This document shows positions 1 to 6,038 of a DNA stretch of 10,876 nucleotides, in pieces. The translations under genes and the position numbers were made by a program. The notes under the pieces were generated by a model. That model was not told the DNA's origin, ran no database searches, and was given only the letters and a program-made list of their open reading frames with translations. Every line of letters starts with the position of its first letter. The stretch's first letter is position 1. This DNA comes from Anaerolineae bacterium (GTDB lineage Bacteria; Chloroflexota; Anaerolineae; B4-G1). The stretch covers positions 1-10,876 of the forward strand of contig JALWUZ010000728.1 in the NCBI GenBank assembly GCA_027079895.1, given 5' to 3'.

Positions 1-2
1 AC

Positions 3-74
3 GCCTTCGTCACCCCGGAGTTCGAGCCGCGCGTGATCTACCGCGAGGTGCAGCGGTACGCGCACGGGGAGTAG
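3..74 (+). CDS. C-terminal tail of an unidentified protein (5' end outside window)
   Basis: Reading from base 3 gives an open frame of 23 residues ending in FEPRVIYREVQRYAHGE and a TAG stop at 72-74. The codon choice is GC-rich like that of the neighbouring genes. The frame has no start inside the window, so it is probably the end of a gene that begins upstream. The tail is charged and shows no motif I recognise, so no function is offered. The alternative is that this is a chance open frame of short length; another frame across these bases is also open. Confidence 0.45.
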   Translation, partial: AFVTPEFEPRVIYREVQRYAHGE

Positions 75-95
75 GGGGTTTGCCGTGTATCGGTC

Positions 96-123
96 TTGCG
101 CACTGCTTACATTCTGGTATCAT
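96..123 (+). promoter_or_regulatory. Predicted sigma70 promoter of the threonine synthase-like gene
   Basis: A -35-like TTGCGC (96-101) is separated by 16 bp from a -10 TATCAT (118-123). The -10 is preceded by TG one base upstream (TGGTATCAT), an extended -10 arrangement. Transcription would start near 130, giving a leader of about 30 nt that carries the ribosome binding site GAGGAGG (150-156). It is the weakest of the five promoters called here because both hexamers deviate from consensus. Confidence 0.5.
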
Positions 124-160
124 GTTCGCCATCAGATGAACCCACCATCGAGGAGGCCCA

Positions 161-1336
161 ATGAGTTACCTAACCCACCTGGAATGTTCCCTGTGCGGCA
201 AAGAGTACGAGGCCGACAGTTTACAGACCCTGTGCCCCGATTGCGCCCGTCCCCTGCTGGCCCGCTACGACCTGGAGGCCGCGCGGGCCGCCGGCCGTGA
301 TGCGCTGGTGTCCGACGAGCCCTCGATGTGGCGCTACCGCCCCCTGCTGCCGGTGCGGGATGCGGCTTATGCCGTCAGTTTGGGGGAGGGCTTCACCCCG
401 TTGCTCCACGCCGTCCGCCTGGGGGAGACGTTGGGGATGCCGAACCTCTACATCAAGGACGAAAGCCTCAACCCGACCGGCTCCTTCAAGGCCCGCGGGC
501 TGGCGATGGCGATCTCCCGCGCCCAGGAACTGGGCGTGACGGAGGTCGTTATCCCATCAGCGGGCAACGCGGCCGGGGCCATGTCCGCCTACGCGGCCAG
601 GGCGGGCCTGAAAGCCCACGTCTACATGCCCGCCGACGTTCCCATGCCTTTCCGCCAGGAGTGCCGGGCGTTGGGGGCCGAAGTGACGCTGGTCGAGGGG
701 TTGATCACCGATTGCGGGCGAGAGGCGCGGAAGGAGGCGGAGAAACACGGCTGGTTCGACATTTCCACCCTCAAGGAGCCCTATCGTCTGGAAGGGAAGA
801 AGACGATGGGGTACGAGTTGGCCGAACAGTTCGGATGGGAACTGCCCGACGTGGTCATCTACCCCACCGGCGGGGGGACGGGGTTGATTGGGATGTGGAA
901 AGCCTTCGAGGAGATGGAGGCGCTGGGCTGGATTGGCGACCACCGTCCCCGCATGGTGACGGTGCAGGCCGCCGGCTGCGCCCCCATCCCCAGAGCATTC
1001 CAGGCCGGCGCGGAGTTCGCCGACCCCTGGGAAGGGGCGCAGACAGTGGCCGCCGGCCTGCGGGTGCCCGCCGCCGTCGGGGACTTCCTGATTCTGCGGG
1101 CCCTGCGGGAGAGCGGCGGGACCGCCGTCGCCGTCTCCGACGACGCGCTAATGGCGGCCCAGATGCGGATTGGCCGCTACGAGGGGATTTTCGCCTGTCC
1201 CGAAGGCGGCGCGACGCTGGCGGCCCTAGAGATGCTGCTGGAGCAGGGCTGGCTCTCGCCCGACGAGCGGGTAGTCCTCTTCAACACCGGGACCGGTCTC
1301 AAGTACCCCGGCGTGTTCGACTACCTGGACGCTTGA
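161..1336 (+). CDS. thrC: Threonine synthase-like PLP enzyme with N-terminal zinc ribbon
   Basis: This 391-residue cytosolic enzyme belongs to the fold-type II pyridoxal-phosphate family. Threonine synthase converts O-phosphohomoserine to threonine and phosphate, the last step of threonine synthesis. Two CxxC pairs (C9/C12 and C25/C28) form the zinc ribbon found at the N terminus of many long-chain threonine synthases. The PLP lysine is K110 in NPTGSFKARG. SAGNAAGA (133-140) is the substrate/cofactor loop, and PTGGGTGL (235-242) binds the PLP phosphate. Length fits the family. The start is fixed by GAGGAGG, 4 bases before the ATG. Odd points: family members usually read FKDRG and GLKDP, but here both Asp positions differ (A111, Y382), so a related activity (dehydratase or another beta-replacement enzyme) is possible. 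It is transcribed alone and converges on the next gene with 8 bp between stops. Family membership is certain; substrate is less so. Confidence 0.8.
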   Translation: MSYLTHLECSLCGKEYEADSLQTLCPDCARPLLARYDLEAARAAGRDALVSDEPSMWRYRPLLPVRDAAYAVSLGEGFTPLLHAVRLGETLGMPNLYIKDESLNPTGSFKARGLAMAISRAQELGVTEVVIPSAGNAAGAMSAYAARAGLKAHVYMPADVPMPFRQECRALGAEVTLVEGLITDCGREARKEAEKHGWFDISTLKEPYRLEGKKTMGYELAEQFGWELPDVVIYPTGGGTGLIGMWKAFEEMEALGWIGDHRPRMVTVQAAGCAPIPRAFQAGAEFADPWEGAQTVAAGLRVPAAVGDFLILRALRESGGTAVAVSDDALMAAQMRIGRYEGIFACPEGGATLAALEMLLEQGWLSPDERVVLFNTGTGLKYPGVFDYLDA

Positions 1337-1344
1337 CGGTCAGG

Positions 1345-1863
1345 TCAGCGGCGGGCCGGACGCCAGTACCCGTGCTGGACGGTGCGGGCCTCCCGCACCG
1401 TCACCACCGCGTCATCGTCCACCGAACGGGCGATCTTCAGGAGCGTCTCCACATTCTTGCGGGGCACGATCGCCTCGACGATGCCGACCATGCTCTCCTT
1501 GCCGTAGCCGTAGAGTTCGGTCACGCCGTAGCCGGCCTCCCGCAGAGCATGCGCCAGAGCCTGGCCCTTCGCGGTGGAGATGAACCGCACCTCGGCGAAG
1601 CCGAGGGCCAGCCGTTGCTCCCAGGCCATCCCCAGGAGCGTCCCGACGGCGAAACCGGTGCAGTAGGCGGCGACGTTCCAGATGTTGCCCAGGTCGCTCA
1701 CCACCTTGCCGATGGCGATGACGTAGACCAGGGTACTGATGAACCCTGTCGCCACGGCGTAGAACTTGCGCCCCTGCACGGTCATCAGAGTGGACAGGGT
1801 GCTGATGGAGATGCCCAGCACCCGCAGGCCGAAAATCAACAACGCTTCCCAGAGAACGTCCAT
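1345..1863 (-). CDS. UPF0316 (DUF5698/DUF2179) membrane protein
   Basis: This 172-residue protein has three hydrophobic segments at about residues 3-23, 38-58 and 63-82. They are followed by a soluble C-terminal domain (about 90-165) that resembles DUF2179, a small ferredoxin-like domain also found at the end of YitT-family membrane proteins. The layout matches UPF0316 proteins such as Bacillus YebE, whose function is unknown; a ligand-sensing role for DUF2179 has been proposed from structure. Motifs that support the call are STLMTVQGRK (24-33) between the first two helices and GYGVTELYGYGKES (111-124) in the soluble domain. A strong GGAGGAGG lies just upstream of the ATG at 1863. The gene is monocistronic and driven from a consensus promoter whose -35 overlaps that of the divergent operon. 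Confidence 0.82.
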   Translation of the reverse strand: MDVLWEALLIFGLRVLGISISTLSTLMTVQGRKFYAVATGFISTLVYVIAIGKVVSDLGNIWNVAAYCTGFAVGTLLGMAWEQRLALGFAEVRFISTAKGQALAHALREAGYGVTELYGYGKESMVGIVEAIVPRKNVETLLKIARSVDDDAVVTVREARTVQHGYWRPARR

Positions 1864-1884
1864 ATCCTCCTCCTGTGGGGGCGG

Positions 1885-1912
1885 ATTATACCGTCCACCG
1901 CGCAGTTGTCAA
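1885..1912 (-). promoter_or_regulatory. Consensus sigma70 promoter of the UPF0316 gene
   Basis: On the minus strand a perfect TTGACA (1912-1907) and a perfect TATAAT (1890-1885) are 16 bp apart. The start of transcription would be near 1878, leaving a leader of about 15 nt with the ribosome binding site. The -35 occupies the same bases as the -35 of the plus-strand promoter at 1906-1933, so the two promoters probably exclude each other. Confidence 0.8.
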
Positions 1913-1933
1913 CGTGTCGGTCGGCGGTATAAT
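1906..1933 (+). promoter_or_regulatory. Predicted sigma70 promoter of the MBL-TPR operon
   Basis: TTGTCA (1906-1911), one mismatch from TTGACA, is 16 bp upstream of a perfect TATAAT (1928-1933). Transcription would start near 1940, giving a leader of about 50 nt before the ATG at 1990. The -35 overlaps the minus-strand -35 (1907-1912) within GTTGTCAAC (1905-1913). Confidence 0.75.
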
Positions 1934-1989
1934 GCCCGTGCGTGGCGTCGGGGCGGCTCTCTGCCAGCAAATACCGACAAAGGATCGCT

Positions 1990-2643
1990 ATGGAGATAGT
2001 CTGGTACGGTCAAACCTGCTTTCGGTTGAGTGAACGGGGGTTGTCCTCCGTCGTCACCGACCCCTTCCCGCCCGACGTGGGGCTCGTCTACCCCAAGTCA
2101 CGGGCTCACATCGTCACCGTCAGTTACGACGACCCGACCTGTCGCTACACCTCCGGGGTGCGCGGGCCGTTCAAACTGCTCGACTCCCCCGGCGAGTACG
2201 AAATCGGCGGGGTGTTCGTCACCGGCATACCCACCTTCGCCGACAAGAAGCACGGCGCGTTGCGCGGAGAGAACATCGTCTTTACCTTCGACTTCGGCCC
2301 CCTCACCGTCTGCCATCTGGGACACCTGGGGCATGTCCCGACCCAATCCCAGGTGGAGGACCTGGGGACGGTGGACGTGCTCCTGGTGCCGGTGGGGGGT
2401 GGCGGCAGCCTCACCCCGGCGCAGGCCTCCGAGGTCATCAGCCTGTTCGAGCCGCACATCGTCATCCCGATGCTCTACAAGGTCAAGGGATTGCAGGTCA
2501 AACTGGGGACACTGAGGCGGTTCCTCAGAGAGATGGGACAGGAGAAAATCGCCGCCCAGGACGCGCTCAAAGTCACCCGCAGCAGCCTGGGCGAGGGCAC
2601 GCAGATCGTCGTGTTGAATCCCAAACAACGGAACGGAGGGTAA
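1990..2643 (+). CDS. Metallo-beta-lactamase-fold protein (COG2220/UlaG-like) with degenerate metal site
   Basis: This 217-residue protein has the outline of the COG2220 family of metal-dependent hydrolases. MEIVWYGQTCFRL is the usual opening strand, TDPFPP (23-28) the conserved DPF turn, SPGEYEIGGV (66-75) the mid-domain motif, and VDVLLVPVGG (128-137) followed by PHIVIPMLYK (155-164) the C-terminal half. Members normally read SHDHPDH at the first metal site; here the aligned segment is SYDDPTC (45-51), which replaces all four ligands. HLGDLGH is HLGHLGH (109-115), and PMHYK is PMLYK (H to L at 162). Hydrolase activity is therefore doubtful. I prefer the ATG at 1990 over a GTG 48 bp upstream because AAGGA (1979-1983) precedes it and the GTG would lie at the predicted transcription start. 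It is the first gene of a three-gene operon. Confidence 0.82.
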   Translation: MEIVWYGQTCFRLSERGLSSVVTDPFPPDVGLVYPKSRAHIVTVSYDDPTCRYTSGVRGPFKLLDSPGEYEIGGVFVTGIPTFADKKHGALRGENIVFTFDFGPLTVCHLGHLGHVPTQSQVEDLGTVDVLLVPVGGGGSLTPAQASEVISLFEPHIVIPMLYKVKGLQVKLGTLRRFLREMGQEKIAAQDALKVTRSSLGEGTQIVVLNPKQRNGG

Positions 2644-2644
2644 G

Positions 2645-3454
2645 ATGCAACAGAAATCTCAAATCTGGATTGCGGTGGGGGTCATCGTGGTGCTCCTGGG
2701 GCTGGCGTTGGTCGCCCGGCAGATGGTGGCCCGCCAGTCCGACGTGGAGGATGTCAGCGCGTTGCTGGAGTCCGGCAAGGCGAAACTGGAGTCCGGCGAC
2801 TACGAGGGGGCGATCGCCGACCTGGAGTCCGTGGTCGAGACCACGCCGGACAACAGCGAGGCCCACTTCCTGCTGGGACAGGCGTACAATCACACCAGCG
2901 ACCTGTTCAAGGCCGAGGAGGAGTTCCGCAAGGTGTTGGAACTCAACCCGGACAACGCGGCCGCCCATCACAACCTGGGAGTGACCTACTTCCAACTGCA
3001 AGACCCTGAGGCGGCCCTGAACGAGTTCCAGGCGGCGTTGAAACTGGACCCCGACGACCCGGACACTCACTACCAACTGGGGGCCACCTACTTGGTGCTG
3101 GCCCTCCCGGCCACCGACCCGATGGCCCCGCCCGACGAGCAGAAGTTGGAGCAGGCCGTGACCCAGTTCGAGGCCGCGCTGGAACTGAAGCCCAACATGC
3201 CGGAATCCCTCATCGGGCTGGGGAACGTGTACATCCAGCAGGGGAACTACACCGACGCCATCGAGACCTTGAAGAAGGCTCTCGAACAGGTGCCGGACTC
3301 CCCCCAGGCGTACTACGCGCTGGGAGAGGCTTACGCCCGCAACGGCGACACGGCGGAAGCCTGCGCCGCCTACCAGCACTTCCTCGACCTGAACCCACCG
3401 GCGGATTGGCGGGCTCAGGGGCAGCAGGTGATGACCGCGCTAGGGTGTCAGTAG
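2645..3454 (+). CDS. Membrane-anchored tetratricopeptide repeat protein
   Basis: This 269-residue protein starts with one hydrophobic helix (about residues 7-24) without a lipobox or clear signal-peptidase site, so it is probably a signal anchor with the rest outside the membrane. About six TPR units follow, near 37-70, 71-104, 105-138, 139-184, 186-219 and 220-253. Repeating marks are the alanine and glycine positions and the closing NPDN/DPDD/KPN turns (for example LNPDNAAAHHNLG, 100-112). The fourth unit carries an insertion of about 15 residues rich in Pro and Asp (LPATDPMAPPDEQKLE). TPR arrays bind partner proteins; the partner is unknown. The ATG follows the upstream stop by one base, with GGAGGG at 2635-2640, so it is translated from the MBL-gene message. 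Confidence 0.88.
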   Translation: MQQKSQIWIAVGVIVVLLGLALVARQMVARQSDVEDVSALLESGKAKLESGDYEGAIADLESVVETTPDNSEAHFLLGQAYNHTSDLFKAEEEFRKVLELNPDNAAAHHNLGVTYFQLQDPEAALNEFQAALKLDPDDPDTHYQLGATYLVLALPATDPMAPPDEQKLEQAVTQFEAALELKPNMPESLIGLGNVYIQQGNYTDAIETLKKALEQVPDSPQAYYALGEAYARNGDTAEACAAYQHFLDLNPPADWRAQGQQVMTALGCQ

Positions 3455-3466
3455 GTCAGGAGCGGG

Positions 3467-3769
3467 ATGTTCAAACTCATCCTCTACTGGAACGTCATGC
3501 CGCCGGGCAATGACGAGGAATATTTCGCCTTTCTCTCCCACGAACTGGGGCCTACGTTGGTGAAACTCGGCATACGCCCCACCGATGCCTGGTTCACCGT
3601 GTACGGGGATGACCCCCAGGTGCGCATAGGCGGGGTGGCCGACGACCTGGACACCATCAGGAGGGCGTTGGAGTCGGAGCAGTGGCAGCAGGTGTACGAC
3701 AAACTACTGGACTACGTCACCGACTACCGGTATAAAATCGTCTCGGCCAGCGGCGAGTTTCAGTTGTGA
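3467..3769 (+). CDS. Small conserved-looking protein of unknown function
   Basis: This 100-residue soluble protein shows no family I recognise. It begins with a hydrophobic strand (MFKLILYWNV), has a helix-like stretch (DEEYFAFLSHELGPTLVKLG, about 16-35), then strands and a second amphipathic helix (LDTIRRALESEQWQQVYDKL, about 61-80). The order strand-helix-strand-strand-helix-strand suggests a ferredoxin-like, dimeric alpha-beta barrel fold; this is inference from pattern only. The gene is credible because CAGGAG (3457-3462) precedes the ATG, it begins 12 bp after the TPR gene, codon use matches the neighbours, and the protein has a globular composition with several Trp and Tyr. It is the last gene of the operon; its stop is 4 bp before the parS-like site. 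Confidence 0.8.
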   Translation: MFKLILYWNVMPPGNDEEYFAFLSHELGPTLVKLGIRPTDAWFTVYGDDPQVRIGGVADDLDTIRRALESEQWQQVYDKLLDYVTDYRYKIVSASGEFQL

Positions 3770-3773
3770 GGTC

Positions 3774-3789
3774 TGTTTCACGTGAAACG
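3774..3789. other. parS centromere-like site (predicted ParB binding site)
   Basis: The 16 bases TGTTTCACGTGAAACG contain the perfect 14-bp palindrome GTTTCACGTGAAAC, the core of the chromosomal parS consensus TGTTTCACGTGAAACA; only the last base differs. ParB binds this element and loads on DNA as part of the ParABS segregation system, and parS sites usually cluster around the replication origin. The site is intergenic, 4 bp after the stop of the 100-residue gene and directly before a hairpin. No parA or parB is in the window. Confidence 0.85.
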
Positions 3790-3790
3790 A

Positions 3791-3819
3791 CAGGAGGCCG
3801 TCACGATGACGGCCTCCTG
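3791..3819. terminator. Bidirectional hairpin between convergent operons
   Basis: CAGGAGGCCGTCA (3791-3803) pairs perfectly with TGACGGCCTCCTG (3807-3819) around a 3-base CGA loop, a 13-bp GC-rich stem. It lies between the stop of the plus-strand operon (3769) and that of the minus-strand operon (3838). The T tract is weak on both sides (GCTTTCTCCC on the plus strand, TCGTTTC on the minus strand), so termination efficiency is uncertain, although the position fits a shared terminator. Confidence 0.75.
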
Positions 3820-3837
3820 CGCTTTCTCCCCTCTCTT

Positions 3838-4584
3838 TCAGGCCGGCTCCGGCTCCATCTTGCCCCGCAAGGCCAGGATGATCGCCAGTCCCCCCAGCGC
3901 GAACAGGGCGACCACCCCCTCCATCGCCGCCGCCGACCAGCCGAGGTGAGCCATCGCCACCGCCACCCCGTCCAACGCCGTGTGGAACAGAATCGCCAGA
4001 ATCAGCCAGAGCGGGTTGCCGCGTATCAGCGACTGCATCACCAGCAGGGCCAGGGCGATCTGGACGATGATGGCGAACACGCGCTCCACACCGCCCAGCA
4101 ACGGCATGTACCAGGCGATGGCCCAGAACTCCTCCACCTGGGGCCGGTACTGGGGCGGCACGGCGCCGCTCTGCCGGAGCATGAACATCGTGACCACGTT
4201 CGCCATCACCAGCAGGCCGAGGAGCAGCGATTCCATCCCGCCGTGCCCCGCGCCGTAGACCACCCCGTCGCGCCAGGAGCGGGCCCGACGCTGCCAGTGG
4301 CGCAGGACGAGATAGCGGGCCCCCTCCTCGCAGATGCCCGCGCTGAGCCCGGCGACCGTCGCCATCGCCGGCAGAGGCCAGAGGGCCACTCCCCGGCCGG
4401 TTCCCAGCAGGCCCAACGCCCAGTTCAGCGGCAAATGCACCACCTGGGAGGCGATGAAAGTCACCGCCCCGGCTCCGATCAATCCCCACGCGGCCGCCCA
4501 GCGTCGCCGCAGCACCACCCACAGCCCCAGCGGGACGCCGAGCATCAACGCGATTTGAACGGCGAAAGCCAGGTACAGCATCAC
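3838..4584 (-). CDS. YhfC-family intramembrane glutamic protease (DUF2324)
   Basis: This 248-residue polytopic membrane protein has about seven or eight hydrophobic segments. The signature positions of YhfC-like proteases, distantly related to the CAAX protease/PrsW group, are visible: a double glutamate with Arg in CEEGARY (85-91), H114 and E118 in GAGHGGMES (111-119), and H201 with D205 in LFHTALDG (199-206). In the CAAX-protease group the Glu pair and His residues build the active site inside the bilayer; that this protein cleaves substrates is inference from those residues. The start is read as GTG at 4584, which overlaps the slipin stop as GTGA and sits 7 bases after AAGGAGG; an ATG one codon later is also possible. 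It is the last gene of the GntR-slipin-protease operon. Confidence 0.82.
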   Translation of the reverse strand: MMLYLAFAVQIALMLGVPLGLWVVLRRRWAAAWGLIGAGAVTFIASQVVHLPLNWALGLLGTGRGVALWPLPAMATVAGLSAGICEEGARYLVLRHWQRRARSWRDGVVYGAGHGGMESLLLGLLVMANVVTMFMLRQSGAVPPQYRPQVEEFWAIAWYMPLLGGVERVFAIIVQIALALLVMQSLIRGNPLWLILAILFHTALDGVAVAMAHLGWSAAAMEGVVALFALGGLAIILALRGKMEPEPA

Positions 4585-5585
4585 TGCGTCTCCTCCTTGT
4601 CCTCCTCGTCATTCCCATCCTCGCCGCCGGTCATCTGATTGGCCATACCGGCCAGCGCGGACGTGCCCAGCACCCCGCCGAGGTTCATCGTGTCCACCGC
4701 GCTGGACGGGACGATGACCAGCGCACCTTTTTCCTTCAGCCCCTCGAACAGCATGTTCATCGCCCGCAGGTGCAGCGCGGTCGGATTGTCCCGATAAGCC
4801 TGCGCCGCCTGAGCGAAGGAGTGGGCGATCTGCATCTCGCTTTCCCCCAGGATGACCCGCGCCTGCCGCTCCCGTTCGGCCTGGGCCTGACGGCTCATCG
4901 CGTCCTCCAACGCCTGCGGGATGACAATGTCCCGAATCTCCACCGACTGGACGGTGATCCCCCAGGGGGTGGTGCGCTCGTCAATAATCTGCTGGAGTTC
5001 GGCGTCCATCTTCTCCCGCCCAATCAGGATGTCGGCCAGGTTCATCTTGCCGATGATTTCCCGCAGCGCGGTCTGGGCAGCCCAGGCGATGGCCGCCCGG
5101 TAATCCTCCACCTCTAGGGCGGCCTTCTCGGCGTCCCACACCAGCCAGAAGAGCACGGCGTCCACGTCCACCGGCACGGTGTCCTGAGTCAGCGTCCGCT
5201 CGGCGGTGAACGGCGTCACCATCACCCGGTGGTCAATCCAGGCTGGGATGGTGTCCACAATCGGGATGATCCAGAACGGCCCCGGCCCTTTCAGCCCGAT
5301 GAACCGCCCCATCCGCAGCACGATCGCCTTCTCCCATTGGTCGGCGATCTTGAAGGCCAACAGGATGTAGACCCCGGCCAGGTTCAAGACCACCACTTCA
5401 GCGGTGATCCAGGCTGGGTGAACCCCGCTCGCGCCCAGCCAACCGGCCAGCGCGATAGAGATGAGCGTCAGCACCACGAAGATGAGAATCGCGATGCCGT
5501 TCTCGCCGCTCTTCTTCCGTCGGTCGGGGGAGGATGTCCGTTTCCCCCTGCTTCCCTTCTTGCGTGCTGCCTGTACCGCAACCAT
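4581..5585 (-). CDS. SPFH/band 7 protein, slipin (stomatin-like)
   Basis: This 334-residue protein opens with a very basic tail (residues 7-26, many Lys and Arg), followed by two hydrophobic segments (about 30-50 and 61-78) and a band 7/SPFH domain (about 80-245). Stomatin-like hallmarks are the segment from VLRMGRF to GPGPFWIIPIVDT (89-112), RTLTQDTVPVDVDAVLFW (130-147) and the helix-rich QAQAERERQARVILGESE (233-250). The C terminus is acidic (GGEDGNDEEDKEE). Slipins form large membrane rings or caps that organise membrane proteins and often partner a membrane protease, classically NfeD. I chose the ATG at 5585 rather than a TTG two codons upstream because GGAGGT (5598-5593) is 7 bases before it. 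The Shine-Dalgarno overlaps the GntR stop and the 3' end overlaps the protease start. The double membrane segment and long basic tail are more than a minimal slipin carries. Confidence 0.88.
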   Translation of the reverse strand: MVAVQAARKKGSRGKRTSSPDRRKKSGENGIAILIFVVLTLISIALAGWLGASGVHPAWITAEVVVLNLAGVYILLAFKIADQWEKAIVLRMGRFIGLKGPGPFWIIPIVDTIPAWIDHRVMVTPFTAERTLTQDTVPVDVDAVLFWLVWDAEKAALEVEDYRAAIAWAAQTALREIIGKMNLADILIGREKMDAELQQIIDERTTPWGITVQSVEIRDIVIPQALEDAMSRQAQAERERQARVILGESEMQIAHSFAQAAQAYRDNPTALHLRAMNMLFEGLKEKGALVIVPSSAVDTMNLGGVLGTSALAGMANQMTGGEDGNDEEDKEETQ

Positions 5586-5597
5586 TGTCAATACCTC

Positions 5598-6002
5598 CTA
5601 ATCGTCTTCCGGCCCGTCGGTCTGCCAACGGGCCAACTCCTCTGCGATCGCCTGGGAGACCTCCGTGAAACTGTACCCCAGCGACCGGGCCTCTTCCAGA
5701 GCCGCGTTGATGATTCCGCGCAACTTCTCCTGCCGAACGCGGCCCATCTGCTCCTCGTCGAGGACGCCGGCGACGAAAGTGCCTTTGCCTCGCCGGGTAG
5801 AGATCACCCCCTCCCGATCCAAGTCCATATAAGCGCGGGCGATGGTGTTGTAATTCACCCGCAGGTCGGCGGCCAACTGGCGGATGGTGGGCAGTTGGTC
5901 GTCGGGCCGCAAACGGCCGGCGGCGATGAGGGAGCGGATCTGCTCCTCCACCTGGATGTAGATCGGGACTTTGCTTTCCTGGTCAACGTGTAACTCAATC
6001 AT
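5598..6002 (-). CDS. GntR-family transcriptional regulator, YtrA subfamily
   Basis: This 134-residue protein has the GntR winged helix at residues 10-77: PIYIQVEEQIRSLIAAGRL (13-31), the recognition region LPTIRQLAADLRVNYNTIARAY (37-58) and the wing RRGKGTFVAG (70-79). A short C-terminal tail of about 50 residues with two helices follows, typical of the YtrA subfamily, which lacks the large effector domain of other GntR proteins. YtrA-type regulators commonly repress their own operon and often answer to cell-envelope stress. I favour ATG 6002 over GTG 6017 because MIELHVDQESKVPIY is the usual family opening; neither start has a Shine-Dalgarno. It is the first gene of the operon with the slipin and protease, 12 bp ahead of the slipin. 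Confidence 0.9.
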   Translation of the reverse strand: MIELHVDQESKVPIYIQVEEQIRSLIAAGRLRPDDQLPTIRQLAADLRVNYNTIARAYMDLDREGVISTRRGKGTFVAGVLDEEQMGRVRQEKLRGIINAALEEARSLGYSFTEVSQAIAEELARWQTDGPEDD

Positions 6003-6013
6003 AATCACATAAT

Positions 6014-6027
6014 GCACTAGTGTACTA
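6014..6027. promoter_or_regulatory. Candidate GntR operator in the leader of the regulator operon
   Basis: Two overlapping palindromes lie just downstream of the predicted transcription start of the GntR gene: CACTAGTG (6015-6022, perfect) and TAGT-gt-ACTA (6018-6027). Short palindromes in this place fit autorepression by a GntR-type dimer. The assignment rests on position and symmetry only. Confidence 0.4.
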
Positions 6028-6038
6028 AGACATTGAAG

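Noticed and set aside
328..1932. A 534-codon plus-strand frame across the thrC-like gene and the UPF0316 gene
   Set aside because: It is out of frame with thrC, antisense to UPF0316, runs through their promoter region and encodes Arg/Gly/Pro-rich sequence without motifs.
1942..1989. A GTG start adding 16 residues to the MBL-fold protein
   Set aside because: The GTG lies at the predicted transcription start with no ribosome binding site; the ATG at 1990 has AAGGA upstream and gives the family's usual N terminus.
3774..3819. The parS palindrome read as part of the terminator
   Set aside because: The palindrome has no loop and a separate perfect 13-bp hairpin follows it. The exact match to the ParB site explains it better than a second terminator stem.
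3766..4638. A plus-strand frame that runs over the parS site and opposite the protease gene
   Set aside because: Composition is rich in Gln, His, Arg and Pro without motifs. The minus-strand YhfC protein has its catalytic residues in place, so the plus frame is a shadow.
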